22,834 nt of DNA from Basidiobolus ranarum. Lineage: Eukaryota; Basidiobolomycota; Basidiobolomycetes; Basidiobolales. Where the stretch lies: positions 1 to 22,834 of the forward strand of contig JASJQH010000177.1 in the NCBI GenBank assembly GCA_040143965.1, written 5' to 3'. The position numbers and the translations under genes were made by a program. The notes under the pieces are model-generated. The model had not been told where the DNA came from, did no database searches, and saw nothing but the letters and a program-made list of their open reading frames with translations. Below are positions 1 through 10,315 of the stretch, one piece after another (positions within the stretch are counted from its first letter, which is position 1; the number at the start of each line of letters is the position of its first letter).

Positions 1-1737
1 TCTTGTTGTTGTTTCCAGTCCTTGTCCAGTTCCTTATTATAACATCTTGATCAGACTACTTACACTTGCTGGTAGACTTCTCTCCATCCCTGTTCTCCAA
101 CCTCAAAACTCCCCAAGGTTGGCTTCCCTCTTATTCCCCATCTTTCCCAAGCTTCCCTGCTAAGGCAAAGGTACCTTCCACCATTGGATAATTGCTCTAA
201 GTGCATCCTTGTCAAGACACTACTGGTTGAGTTTACAGTTGTTTTTGATCAAAGAAGCTTTAGTACTTGATCAAGATCAAAGGACATTGATACCAGCATA
301 TTCTTTTGTCAAGGTGCCAATCATTTCTTCAACAGAAAGTTGGACATTGCATTGTGATTATCATTCCTAGAGAAACTTGTGGTTTTGAAAACTTGTAAGT
401 ATTAAGGTACATACATATATTGGTTCTATAGGATTGAGTATTCAAGTCTCTTGGGGCTGATTAATTCTCCTGGAAATGAGGATACTAAATGAAGCTTACT
501 AAATCTGTGGTTTAATAGATCCCAATAGATGTCACTTCTGTGCACACTTTGTGTATTAAAGAAGACAGTTTCTTTTGTGATTTCTCTTCTTGACCTTGTT
601 ATCTAGTACTCATAGAAACTGTTTCCTTCAAATATTGAAGTGTGATTGCTAAGCTAGGGTTTTTATACGTTTATCACAAAAGCATCTGATGCTGATTGAG
701 AGTTTGCAAGGTAATGTACAATATCAATGTTGAGAGTTTGCAAGGTAATGTACAATATCAATCGCAACACTGTATATATCTTATATTGAGAGTAAATATT
801 CGAATTGTTTTATAGTATCAGTGTCGATGATAATCACTAGATATCATTTCGCATCACACCGACTCATTAAGCACAATTCTCTTCATCACGACTGTACAGC
901 AGTATATTAAGTACGTAACACGAATTTCATTCTAAATCCGTCAAAGTGGATCATATCAGTGATAAGATTACCATTTGTTCATTTGACCGACTGGAGAGCG
1001 ATCTCAACGATTCAGTAGGAAGAGGGAATGAGGAGTGAGAAAGAAATATGGCAATGATGTACAATAATCCAATAAATATTCATGGAGAAAGTCAACTATG
1101 GGAATCAACTATAATTATGGAGTAGAACTAAGTAGAGTTATGGAGTCACACTGGGTGAGAATGTATACTATCTTCATGAACGAATACTCCGTGGTTTGAA
1201 CTGCAGCTTGTGAGGTAAAAAGAACATTTAAGAGTGCATTAGCTAGGTTTTGTAGTAACTTAGGGGTTAGTAACACTTGATTTGGATATTTCAAACCAGG
1301 CGTGCTTGACGATACGAATGGTGATTTGGTACGTTTCTAATAATCTTGTCTGTAAATAGAACGTGTGAAAAAGGGTGTTTATGAGATTTCCGGATGCTCA
1401 ATTCTTTATTAGGAACTCAATACTTGTTAAGCTGAAACCTACTTCATCCATGTATTTACTACACGTATTACCCGACGATAATTCTAATATTGTAGCAATA
1501 TGCTGTAATCATGATACAACTGAGTAAAATACGCCATCAACCAAGCCACAACCATCTTCTCACTAAACTTGTATTCAACTTAGTATAGAAACGTCTCTAG
1601 ACAAGACCAAGTGTCAACTCTCACAAAAATACCCATAATTCCCATGAAACAAGAGGTCCATTGATAAGTAAATTTATTGAGAAGTTACGAGTGATTTACA
1701 TGCAAGTATGAGAGTAGTGCAAGGAATGAGATGGTGT
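1..1737. other. Gene-poor flank left of the aminotransferase gene
   Basis: No intact gene is visible. The part nearest 1738 is the 3' flank of the aminotransferase gene and contains an AATAAA on the minus strand at 1673-1678. The minus strand of about 1-350 reads as an interrupted open frame with several stops, containing runs such as SVEEMIGTLTKEYAG and DKDALRAIIQWWK; it could be a decayed gene or a chance frame. A 34-bp tandem duplication lies at 696-762. The rest is AT-rich, with only short frames such as a 25-codon one starting at 1048. Confidence 0.6.
696..762. repeat. 34-bp tandem duplication, possible LTR-end fragment
   Basis: Two adjacent copies of a unit that starts TTGAGAGTTTGCAAGGTAAT and continues to ...CAATATCAAT occupy 696-729 and 730-762. 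They are identical over 33 bases. The second copy, counted from 728, starts TGTTG and is followed at 765-769 by CAACA, so a TG...CA bounded segment is present. TGTTGAGAG resembles the first bases of some Ty1/copia LTRs, but no primer-binding site, pol gene or target-site duplication is visible. The duplication is certain; the LTR reading is a guess. Confidence 0.85.
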
Positions 1738-3115
<1,378 letters not shown>

Positions 3116-3670
3116 ATTAATTACGGTAGAGAATAGAGAATTCAATGGTCAAATTGCAAAGGAACGCTCAGGTGAGTTTATATAAGAAATTGGATTACGC
3201 AGAGTTGCTCAACCCCAAATAACATTGATTGGCTGCAGAGTTTGCCATTCAGCTCCAGCCACCAGGAGAATAGATTTTTTCAAATTAAATGTATTCAATA
3301 GACAGACTTAGGAACTCACACAAACTAGAACAAACGTGGCATGACCCCAAATATTAAAGCCAAGTCCGTATGTTGGCCGTGTTTTAAGCTTCGACTACCG
3401 AGCGTGCTACGAGAACAAACGTCAGATCTCTCGCCTTCCATTCCTTTTACATTCGTTTATAGCCTAGTTGAAATCACCCGAGATATCATCGCGAAGGCAG
3501 GGAACACATCGGAATGACGTCCTCTGAGTCATCCAATCCAATTTATCGTCTCGCAGATTTCTCCCTCACCGACCTAATAAGGGAATCCATCGTGAGATGT
3601 AAAATCTAGTCTGGTTGGTTATTCTGTGGAACCTGTCCTTGTTTACTTCTTAGGTTGCTGAATTGGGTTT

Positions 3671-3706
3671 TCTTTTCTGCTCTCTTTTCTGCTCTCTTTC
3701 CTGCTC
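3671..3706. repeat. 12-bp pyrimidine repeat, three copies
   Basis: TCTTTTCTGCTC occurs at 3671-3682 and 3683-3694, and again at 3695-3706 with one T-to-C change. It is a pure pyrimidine/G tract within a promoter-containing intergenic region and is not part of a recognised gene. Confidence 0.85.
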
Positions 3707-4274
3707 CTTCAAATTTATTATTACTCTTTTTTGCTATTAGCCAGTGATTGCTTTAATTTGCCTATTTAAGCAAGAAAATAACCTTTTGAATTTAGGTTAT
3801 CTACTCATTCTCTAGACATTGCTCTAGAGATGTCTAGTTAATGGGGAATGATTTTAGCTTAACAATTGATGAATTTGAAAAATAAGAAATTCAATACTGC
3901 TCTAACTGTAATCTAGCTGCTAAGACTACAAACTGGATGACGCAGTCCCGATTTTACATGTGAAGGCCTTAGTCATGTATTTTAGTTCTAATGAATTCAA
4001 CAGGCCCAGGCATGAGTTTCAAAAGAAACAGTAAGCGATCGTGACATTCAAATTATCGAGTCTCACGAATTACCACTATTAACCATAGCATTTGCTTTCA
4101 AAACCTGCCCATTTATTATTCGCATTGTCTCTGGATTTCATTGCATTTCTTCTTTGTTGTAATTCTTTTACCTGTAAACTACCCACCCTTCTAGAGACGT
4201 GCCAATCATTCCTCTTTGTCTTGATTGTTGTGCGATTGCACCTGATCTGCTATTAATACTACTCATAAGACACC

Positions 4275-4368
4275 CACGTGAAAATTCCTTTGGGCCCCCA
4301 CAGCAATTCACTGGTAGTTCTGCCTATTGAAGGGAAAGATAGTTACATAATTGCAACGAGCTCACGTG
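4275..4368. promoter_or_regulatory. Pair of CACGTG E-boxes upstream of the acyl-CoA dehydrogenase gene
   Basis: CACGTG is present at 4275-4280 and 4363-4368, 197 and 109 bp before the start codon. The flanks are CC/A on the left copy and T/GG on the right copy, so the 9-mers are reverse complements of each other. In fungi CACGTG is bound by bHLH factors (Cbf1, Pho4 and related families). Use here is inferred from position and pairing only. Confidence 0.45.
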
Positions 4369-4476
4369 GGATAGCGATGAAATATACCCAGCAGTCCGCC
4401 AGTTGAGATAATATTTAACCTGACATCTCCCCTTCTAGTTTCCATATCTTTGAACTAATTCACTTTCCACTTCATA

Positions 4477-6176
4477 ATGAGTAAATCCTTCACCACACAA
4501 GACGTCCAGAAACACAACACCGAAAACGACTGTTGGATTATTGTTCATGGCCAGGTATAGAAAGTTAATATAGCTAACGACTGTTGACAATGACTTACAT
4601 GACCATGTATATAGGTCTACGATGTTAGCAACTTCCTTGCCGAACATCCAGGTGGTAAAAAGGTTAATTTACTTCTCTACATTGTTAAGAGGGAACCATC
4701 GTCATTAACACTACTGGATCGCAGGTTCTTATCCGTGTAGCTGGTACCGACGCTTCAAAACAATTCGACAACTTTCATAACAAAGCGATTCTTGACCAGT
4801 GGGGACCCAAACTATTGGTCGGAAGTGTAGGTGAAAAGGCATCTGTATCCGAAGAAAAGAGTTCTTCATCATCTGAAATGAATCCAGAGTATTTCGGAGA
4901 ATTAGTACCATTTGGTGATCCATCATGGTATTATTCACCCAGTCCATACTACAATGATAGTCATAAACGTTTGAGGGCAGCAGTTCGTGATTTTGTAGAT
5001 AGAGAGATTATGCCCTTTGCCCATGAATGGGATGAAGCCAAGAAAATCCCTCAAGAATTGTATATTAAACTCGCAAAAGCTGGAATTCTTGGTGGTGTAG
5101 TTGGACATCCTTATCCGTCTCAATACGCATGTACCAAGAATATTATTGGGGATGTATCTCCGGAAGAATTCGACGCCTTCCATGAGTTTATCCTTTGTGA
5201 TGAGATGGCCCGATGCGGCAGTGGCGGTGTCTTATGGGGTGTGATGGGTGGCTTAGGTATTGGTCTTCCACCTGTTCTCAACTTCGCCTCAGAGGAACTC
5301 AAGCAAAAAGTAGCCCCTGGCTGTTTATCTGGTGAGAAGTTTATCTGCCTTGCTATCACTGAGCCTTATGCTGGTAGTGACGTAGCCAGTATTCATTGCG
5401 AAGCCAAACTCACTGACGATGGAGAGCACTACATTGTTAACGGAGAAAAGAAATGGATTACCAACGGAGTTTGGGCCGATTATTTCACAGTTGCCGTTAG
5501 AACTGGGGGTGAAGGTATGGGTGGTGTATCACTCTTGTTAATTGAGCGATCGATGCCTGGTGTAACGACTAGACAGATGCTTTGCTCTGGAGTCTGGTGT
5601 TCGGGAACATCCTACATTACCTTTGAAGACGTTAAAGTTCCCAAGAGTAATCTAATTGGTAAAGAAAACAAGGGATTCAAGTATATCATGTACAATTTCA
5701 ATCACGAACGTATGGGTATCGCCATTCAAGCATCTCGATTCTCTCGTGTTTGTCTGGAAGAATCTATCAAATATGCTAATAAGCGTAAAACTTTTGGCAA
5801 GAAATTGATCGACCATCCAGTGATTCGCGATAAATGCGCCAGAATGGCTGGTAAGATTGAAGCAGTTCATGCATGGATGGAGTCTCTCATTAACATGACC
5901 CGAGAAATGCCTAAAGATATGCAAATGCTTGCCCTTGGCGGACCCATTGCCCTTCTAAAGGCACAGAGCACACAAACATTTGAATTCTGCGCCCGTGAGG
6001 CGGCTCAGATATTCGGTGGACTTTCATACAGTCGTGGCGGTCAGGGAGAGAAAATAGAGCGTCTGTATCGTGAGGTAAGAGCCTACGCCATTCCAGGTGG
6101 ATCGGAGGAAATTATGCTGGATTTAGGTATGAGACAAAGTCTGAAAGTAGCCAAAGCATTTGGGGCAAAGATGTAA
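4477..6176 (+). CDS. Cytochrome b5-acyl-CoA dehydrogenase fusion (3 exons)
   Basis: Exons 4477-4554, 4615-4662 and 4725-6176 encode 525 aa. Residues 1 to about 78 are a cytochrome b5 domain, with the heme-ligand histidines in EHPGG (H37) and FHN (H60). A serine/glutamate-rich linker (about 79-95) leads to a full acyl-CoA dehydrogenase domain with flavin-contact motifs YAGSD (257-261) and WITNG (286-290). The ACAD part oxidises acyl-CoA to 2-enoyl-CoA using FAD; the attached b5 could accept or pass electrons, which is inference. The C-terminal IPGGSEE (498-504) lacks the YEGT-type catalytic glutamate, but E370 in NHERMG sits where IVD and LCAD carry theirs. The protein ends AKM, which fits the PTS1 pattern, and the b5 domain occupies the N-terminus, so a peroxisomal rather than mitochondrial site is plausible. 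Similar fusions are known in fungi; the substrate is unknown. Confidence 0.93.
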
Positions 6177-6591
6177 CCAAATCAAATGATATTTTAACAT
6201 CAATCTTCTGTAAAAACCAAGCCAATGGAATAATACAACATCACCTCTTGATCTTTTCTATGACTGTATTGCTCATTTTTGCCAATAAACTTCAAATCAC
6301 TCCAAATCACTACAACACAGAAGGCTCCCTAGATTCGCCCCAGATGCGCCTTTCGTACACAGAGCCACCAAATGTTACCATCAGCTCTCTTGCAGCAGAG
6401 TCTAGGTCGAGCCAATATATTGTTTCACATATGGAAATCATTTCATCCGCATAATCATTACGCACATGACATTCTGGTTCGTTCACGTGCCAATAGCAAT
6501 CGATTCATTTATAAGGCTATGTTGGGTTGGATATGAAGCAAAACGTAGTCCAATTTCCACCCAATATTCCACACAATCCAATTCCCTCATT
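6177..6591. promoter_or_regulatory. Region between the acyl-CoA dehydrogenase and USP genes
   Basis: These 415 bp hold the 3' flank of the dehydrogenase gene and the promoter of the USP gene. A CACGTG is followed directly by a CCAAT box (CACGTGCCAAT, 6484-6494), about 100 bp upstream of the USP start. A 68-codon frame at 6248-6454 has no recognisable features. Confidence 0.5.
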
Positions 6592-7119
6592 ATGAGCTTA
6601 GAAGCAGACTCAGCAATTCACGACCAAGTGGTGCACCAAGATGAAAGTACCACCGAGACCAATCGAGTTATTCTCATACCAGTTGACGAGTCATCTAATA
6701 GTAAATACGCAATCCAGTGGTCCATCGAAAATTTCTTAAAGCCAAAGAGTGATATTGTGGTGCTAACTCATGTACGTCCACTCTATGTAAGTAGTGGCAC
6801 TTTCGCCACTGGTTACATAGACATGGGTAGCTACGCTACTACCATTGAAGACCAATACCGTGAGGGTAGTCACAAATTACTTAAAGAATATGCCCACGTC
6901 TTGAAAGAGAAGGATATACTCTGCAAGGCTATAGCTATGCGTGGTGACGCTCGCGAGGAGATTTTACGCAAAGCAGTTGAAATAAAGGCTGATATGGTAA
7001 TCATGGGATCTCGTGGCCTGGGAACTCTCAAGAGAGCACTCTTGGGTAGTGTCAGTGACTATTGTGCCCACAATCTACCTATGCCAATAGTCATTGTGAA
7101 GGAGAAAGAGAGACATTAA
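6592..7119 (+). CDS. Universal stress protein (UspA family), single exon
   Basis: This encodes a 175-aa UspA-fold protein. The core runs from about residue 24 (NRVILIPVDES) to 170. The ATP-binding signature G-x2-G-x9-G-S is present (G139, G142, G152, S153, in the run starting GSRGLGTLKR), so it is probably an ATP-binding USP. Such proteins act in stress responses, often as dimers, but the specific role in fungi is poorly defined. The ATG at 6592 is chosen because the alternative in-frame start at 6466 would add 42 non-conserved residues across a CACGTG-CCAAT promoter element. There are no introns, unlike most neighbours. A polyadenylation-like AATAAA follows at 7212-7217. It is tandem with the dehydrogenase gene, 415 bp away. 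Confidence 0.92.
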   Translation: MSLEADSAIHDQVVHQDESTTETNRVILIPVDESSNSKYAIQWSIENFLKPKSDIVVLTHVRPLYVSSGTFATGYIDMGSYATTIEDQYREGSHKLLKEYAHVLKEKDILCKAIAMRGDAREEILRKAVEIKADMVIMGSRGLGTLKRALLGSVSDYCAHNLPMPIVIVKEKERH

Positions 7120-7630
7120 ACCAGACCCTATTTCATCGACTCTGCCAATGGTTTACCTAGCAAAACGAATATAACCCTTGTAATTGAGCATTTTTGTAAA
7201 CTTGCCTCCCCAATAAACGCTAATACTTATTCTTACTGGATTTAATAATGCTCTTGCAATACGTTTTACAGCATTGACAAAGCTTTGAAGACTTCTCAGC
7301 TATACATCCCACAAGACAATGCTTTTTTTGGGAGAATAACAAGCATTTGTCATAAGGTAAATTATGTATGGAAATGTGACATCTTTATATTCATTACTAA
7401 AGGTTCTGCCTTGAAATGAAGAAGGAATGGTGAGGAAAGTAGGGGAAAGTATGAACAAAGCCGGAGGATCTCCTAGAATAACTAAAGCAAGTTTCGGCAT
7501 TTTCTATGAATGTACTATTTAAAATAGGATGTAGTAGGGGGTTGCAGCGTGCTCCAGTTTAATGGCGATGTGGAGGATCAAAATCAAAGCAATATTTAGT
7601 GGGGATATCAAGACTGGTAAAGTATCCAAT
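7120..7630. other. Convergent 3' region between USP and TFIIS
   Basis: These 511 bp separate the 3' ends of two convergent genes. AATAAA at 7212-7217 serves the USP side. A 66-codon minus-strand frame (7300-7500) starting MPKLALVILG has no recognisable domain and is not called as a gene. Nothing else is seen. Confidence 0.5.
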
Positions 7631-9183
7631 TTAACAAAACTAGATGAAGATGCGAATTGTGAGCTGATGTTTGGATTAAGTGATGAATAATAAAATCAGT
7701 CTTACCTTCCACTTGTTTTCGCATATTGTGCAGGTGACGAAGGTAGTCATCGGCTCATCAGCAGATCTAGTTTGCATTTGGAAGTAAGTACATTTTCTAC
7801 CACCACATTTACCACATTTAAAGGCATCTGTCTCTGCTGCAGTGGGACCAGCACCGCGAGTTTTGAACAAATTCTCCTCATGAATTGCTCGGTCCTGGGC
7901 TTTTCTCTCCTCCGAAGCCATATCAGCAGTGGACATGGAGCACAACCGCTCAACAGAGACCTCACCGGTCAAAACACTAGCTCTTAGACTAGGGTTGTTG
8001 CGATCTTTCAAGTTCAAATAGAGAGATCTCATCTTTGCTTTATATTTGGAATCAACGGTTTCAAAATCACCAAATATTTTATGCTCCACATTGGTGGCTT
8101 TCGCACTAATGACTTCCGAATCTATAAAATAGGATTGTTAGCATATGAGATTGAGTAAACGAACAAACCAATTAGAAAGGATACTAACCTGCGTCACTGT
8201 TGGTCGCAAGTGCGGCATAAATCATCTCGGCACACTTATCTCTAACTTTGTTTCCAGTAGATTTAAGAGTAACTCTATCCGTTGCTACTGTTCTCTCTTT
8301 GTCGTCTTTGGGAGTTTTGGGGCTAGAAGATCTTTTAGGAGCTGGAGTAGAAGCAACTGGTTTGGTAATAACTACGAAGAGTCAAAATTGATTAATATCG
8401 CTTATCATACCAATGGGAGAAGATTTACTCGAATAATAATGAAAAGAAATACTTACTTTTGGGTCCCTCTTCCATCGATTTCTTTTGGATGGGAGACGTG
8501 GGTTTGACCGACTTTTCTTGCTTACTCTTGTTTACAACATCATCCTTCCATTTTCTAACAACTTCTTTGGCGACTTTAGAAACCTCATTGTTAGGATTAC
8601 TTCTCAACTTTCCAACAAACAGCCCGATCTCTGTTTTCTATCACGTTAGAAGAACGGAGAAAAGTCAGAAATCTTGGTAATAATCCGAGGTAATGGATAA
8701 TAAAAGGGAAATACCTTTAAAAGATCTTCGTTTGCAGGGATTTTTTTGAGGTTATGTAGAAGATCGGTAGCGACCTATTGAGTGAAATTCCAAAGAGCAA
8801 CAGTTAGTAATATTATAAGGGTAGAACATTGATAAAAGAGATTTCTCTCATATTCTACCACCATATCTCGACTATTCTTTACCTTGGCACCCCTAGTTCG
8901 CGTAGAATACAGACTTCTACCTGGGGTACAAAAATTAAAGTTCGTAAAAAAGAACTATTGATAGTTTATATGGTGCTGGCTAACTTGGTTCAACGAGCAA
9001 GGAACACTTCCTCGTAGTGAACGAACTCTTTAAGCACACTCTTTACCAAGAAATTGCAAGAAGGTGGCGAATAATAAGAAATCGTAAAGTTAAAAACTAA
9101 GTCTATCTTACCGAAAAATTGGACGTTTCCATAGCCCTCTTCAAGTTTTTCTTAAGTTCCAAAACTTCGTCGAATAGTCCCAT
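7631..9183 (-). CDS. Transcription elongation factor TFIIS (6 exons)
   Basis: TFIIS rescues backtracked RNA polymerase II by stimulating transcript cleavage. Exons (minus strand) are 9183-9112, 8774-8715, 8637-8457, 8371-8189, 8121-7706 and 7639-7631, giving 306 aa, the normal family length. Residues 1 to about 80 form the LW/TFIIS-N domain; the first 30 residues align without a gap to animal TFIIS as I recall it, which supports the exon 1-2 join. A charged S/P/K linker follows, then the polymerase-binding central domain starting near NKVRDKCAEMIYAAL. The C-terminal zinc ribbon has C268, C271, C296 and C299, and the catalytic acidic pair D287-E288 in RSADEPMT. The final exon is only 9 nt and encodes the invariant C-terminal Phe-Cys plus stop. 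Intron 1 is 337 bp against 66-85 bp for the others. Identification is secure. Confidence 0.95.
8775..9111 (-). other. Oversized TFIIS intron 1 with a cryptic 38-nt exon
   Basis: The intron has a GTAAGA donor at exon 1, and a branch-like ACTAACTG followed by CAATAG at exon 2. Inside it, 8883-8920 (minus strand) is framed by TTTTTGTACCCCAG and GTAAAG, both good splice signals. Including these 38 nt would shift the frame and stop translation in the present exon 2. It could be a regulated poison exon, or chance. Confidence 0.4.
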
Positions 9184-9565
9184 GTTTGAAATGCTTCAAG
9201 TTTAACACAGTAGAAAGAATGAGGAAAAACTAATGAGCGACACGCGTAAAATAACGTAAATATCAAGTACGTGCTGAAAACCCCGAATTCAATCAAAAGG
9301 GATGAAGGGGGAAAATGAATCCTAATGGAGCATTTATTTATAGTAGGCCCGATGATCTCCGGTAGAATTTAGCTCGAGGTTTATTTAAATATTGTGATAC
9401 CAGGTAATATGATTTTTTTCAACCCTGAGTTGAGGCATTGAAACATGCTCTATTCAATTAAGATATACTACAGAAGCAACAGAAATAACTCGCAAAGATT
9501 CAGTGTATATGGTTATAAGAAAAAACGAAAAATAGTTTCTTCGAGTTTATTCAAAGTAGCTGAGC
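9184..9565. promoter_or_regulatory. TFIIS promoter and eL38 3' flank
   Basis: These 382 bp lie between two minus-strand genes. The right end holds the 3' flank of eL38, with an AATAAA on the minus strand at 9546-9551, 15 bp past the eL38 stop. The left end should hold the TFIIS promoter; no clear TATA box or known factor site is seen. Confidence 0.5.
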
Positions 9566-9943
9566 TTAGATCTCGGCAACAGTGAGGGAAGGGGGAAGAG
9601 ATTGCTTGAGCTTCTCGGCCTTTTCAAGGTCAGCAACAACAAGGGTATAAAGATACTTGGAGCATCTAATCTTGAACTTTACTTCAGCACCGTTCTTCTT
9701 GATACGGGCGGACTTGGCGTCCTTACGGCGAGCGATTTCAAGGAAGTTCTTGATGTCTTGGACTTGCTTAGGCTATACAAAGGAAAGGGTGACATTAGTT
9801 TTCCATTATAAATATCGCAAACTTAGAATATCCTCAAAGCTATCAATATCCATCCATCCTCATAGTCACGTTGAAAGAGTAGACTGGAAGAGGTAGGACT
9901 AGGTACAAGTAGACAGTAAACGTAAGAGAATGATGCTAACCAT
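9566..9943 (-). CDS. RPL38: 60S ribosomal protein eL38 (2 coding exons)
   Basis: This is a small protein of the large cytosolic ribosomal subunit. Coding exons are 9943-9941 (the ATG alone) and 9772-9566, giving 69 aa, the normal eL38 length. The product begins [12 protein letters not shown] and contains the family's [25 protein letters not shown] and [11 protein letters not shown] runs. The 168-bp intron starts GTTAGC directly after the ATG and ends TATAG. Placing an intron just after the start codon is common for ribosomal protein genes. I saw no box C/D or H/ACA snoRNA in the intron. The gene lies tandem between LYAR (upstream) and TFIIS (downstream), so three gene-expression genes run in series on this strand. 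Confidence 0.96.
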
Positions 9944-10315
9944 ATTAAAGAACGGCCAAATAGGTCGATATGTCAAAAGAGAGAGCTTCTTTACCGTTTG
10001 TCCTCAACTTTTATTGTTCCTTAACCCCCTCCTCATGATTCGTTTATCTAAATAAATTTGCCTATAAAAGCGACCAATTACAATCATCTTAGAGTCAATC
10101 TCATGATGGATAATTTTTTAGCATACTTAGTAATAGTGATCCAACGATTCATAGATATGATTTAGGTCAAGTAGGCAAGTAGGGTCAAGTAAAAGACTAA
10201 GTCAATATTTATTGTTCAGGGGATAAGAGAAGGAGGGACATCTATATTCAAATTGTCCATACATTAAATGATGCTAGATGCACTAGGTGTAATGGTATTA
10301 AGGTCACAAACACGT
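9944..10315. promoter_or_regulatory. eL38 promoter and LYAR 3' flank
   Basis: These 372 bp lie between two minus-strand genes. A minus-strand AATAAA at 10208-10213 is about 100 bp past the LYAR stop. A pyrimidine-rich run (CTCTCTCTTTTGAC on the minus strand, near 9981-9994) precedes the eL38 ATG, as often seen near ribosomal protein start sites. Confidence 0.5.

Larger units (their letters stand above)
3116..4476. promoter_or_regulatory. Divergent intergenic region, aminotransferase / acyl-CoA dehydrogenase
   Basis: This 1.36-kb region separates two divergent genes and contains no supported gene. It holds three 12-bp copies of TCTTTTCTGCTC (3671-3706, the third with one change), a short inverted repeat CTAGACAT/ATGTCTAG at 3812-3837, and two CACGTG E-boxes at 4275-4280 and 4363-4368. 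The E-boxes sit in mirrored contexts (CCCACGTGA and TCACGTGGG). An AT-rich AATATACCC near 4381 may be a TATA-like element for the rightward gene. Confidence 0.6.

Noticed and set aside
3812-3837. Inverted repeat CTAGACAT/ATGTCTAG as a terminator or element end
   Set aside because: An 8-bp stem with a 10-nt loop in AT-rich DNA is likely by chance, and no gene or repeat boundary coincides with it.
6466-6591. Upstream in-frame start for the USP gene
   Set aside because: It adds 42 non-conserved residues across a CACGTG-CCAAT element; the ATG at 6592 gives a normal USP.
7300-7500. 66-codon minus-strand frame starting MPKLALVILG
   Set aside because: It lies in a 3' convergent region, is short, has no recognisable domain and has no supporting splice partners.
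8829-9017. 62-codon plus-strand frame
   Set aside because: It lies antisense inside TFIIS intron 1 and the translation shows no features.
9773-9940. snoRNA inside the eL38 intron
   Set aside because: Ribosomal protein introns often host snoRNAs, but I found no convincing pair of C (RTGATGA) and D (CTGA) boxes or an H/ACA ending on either strand.
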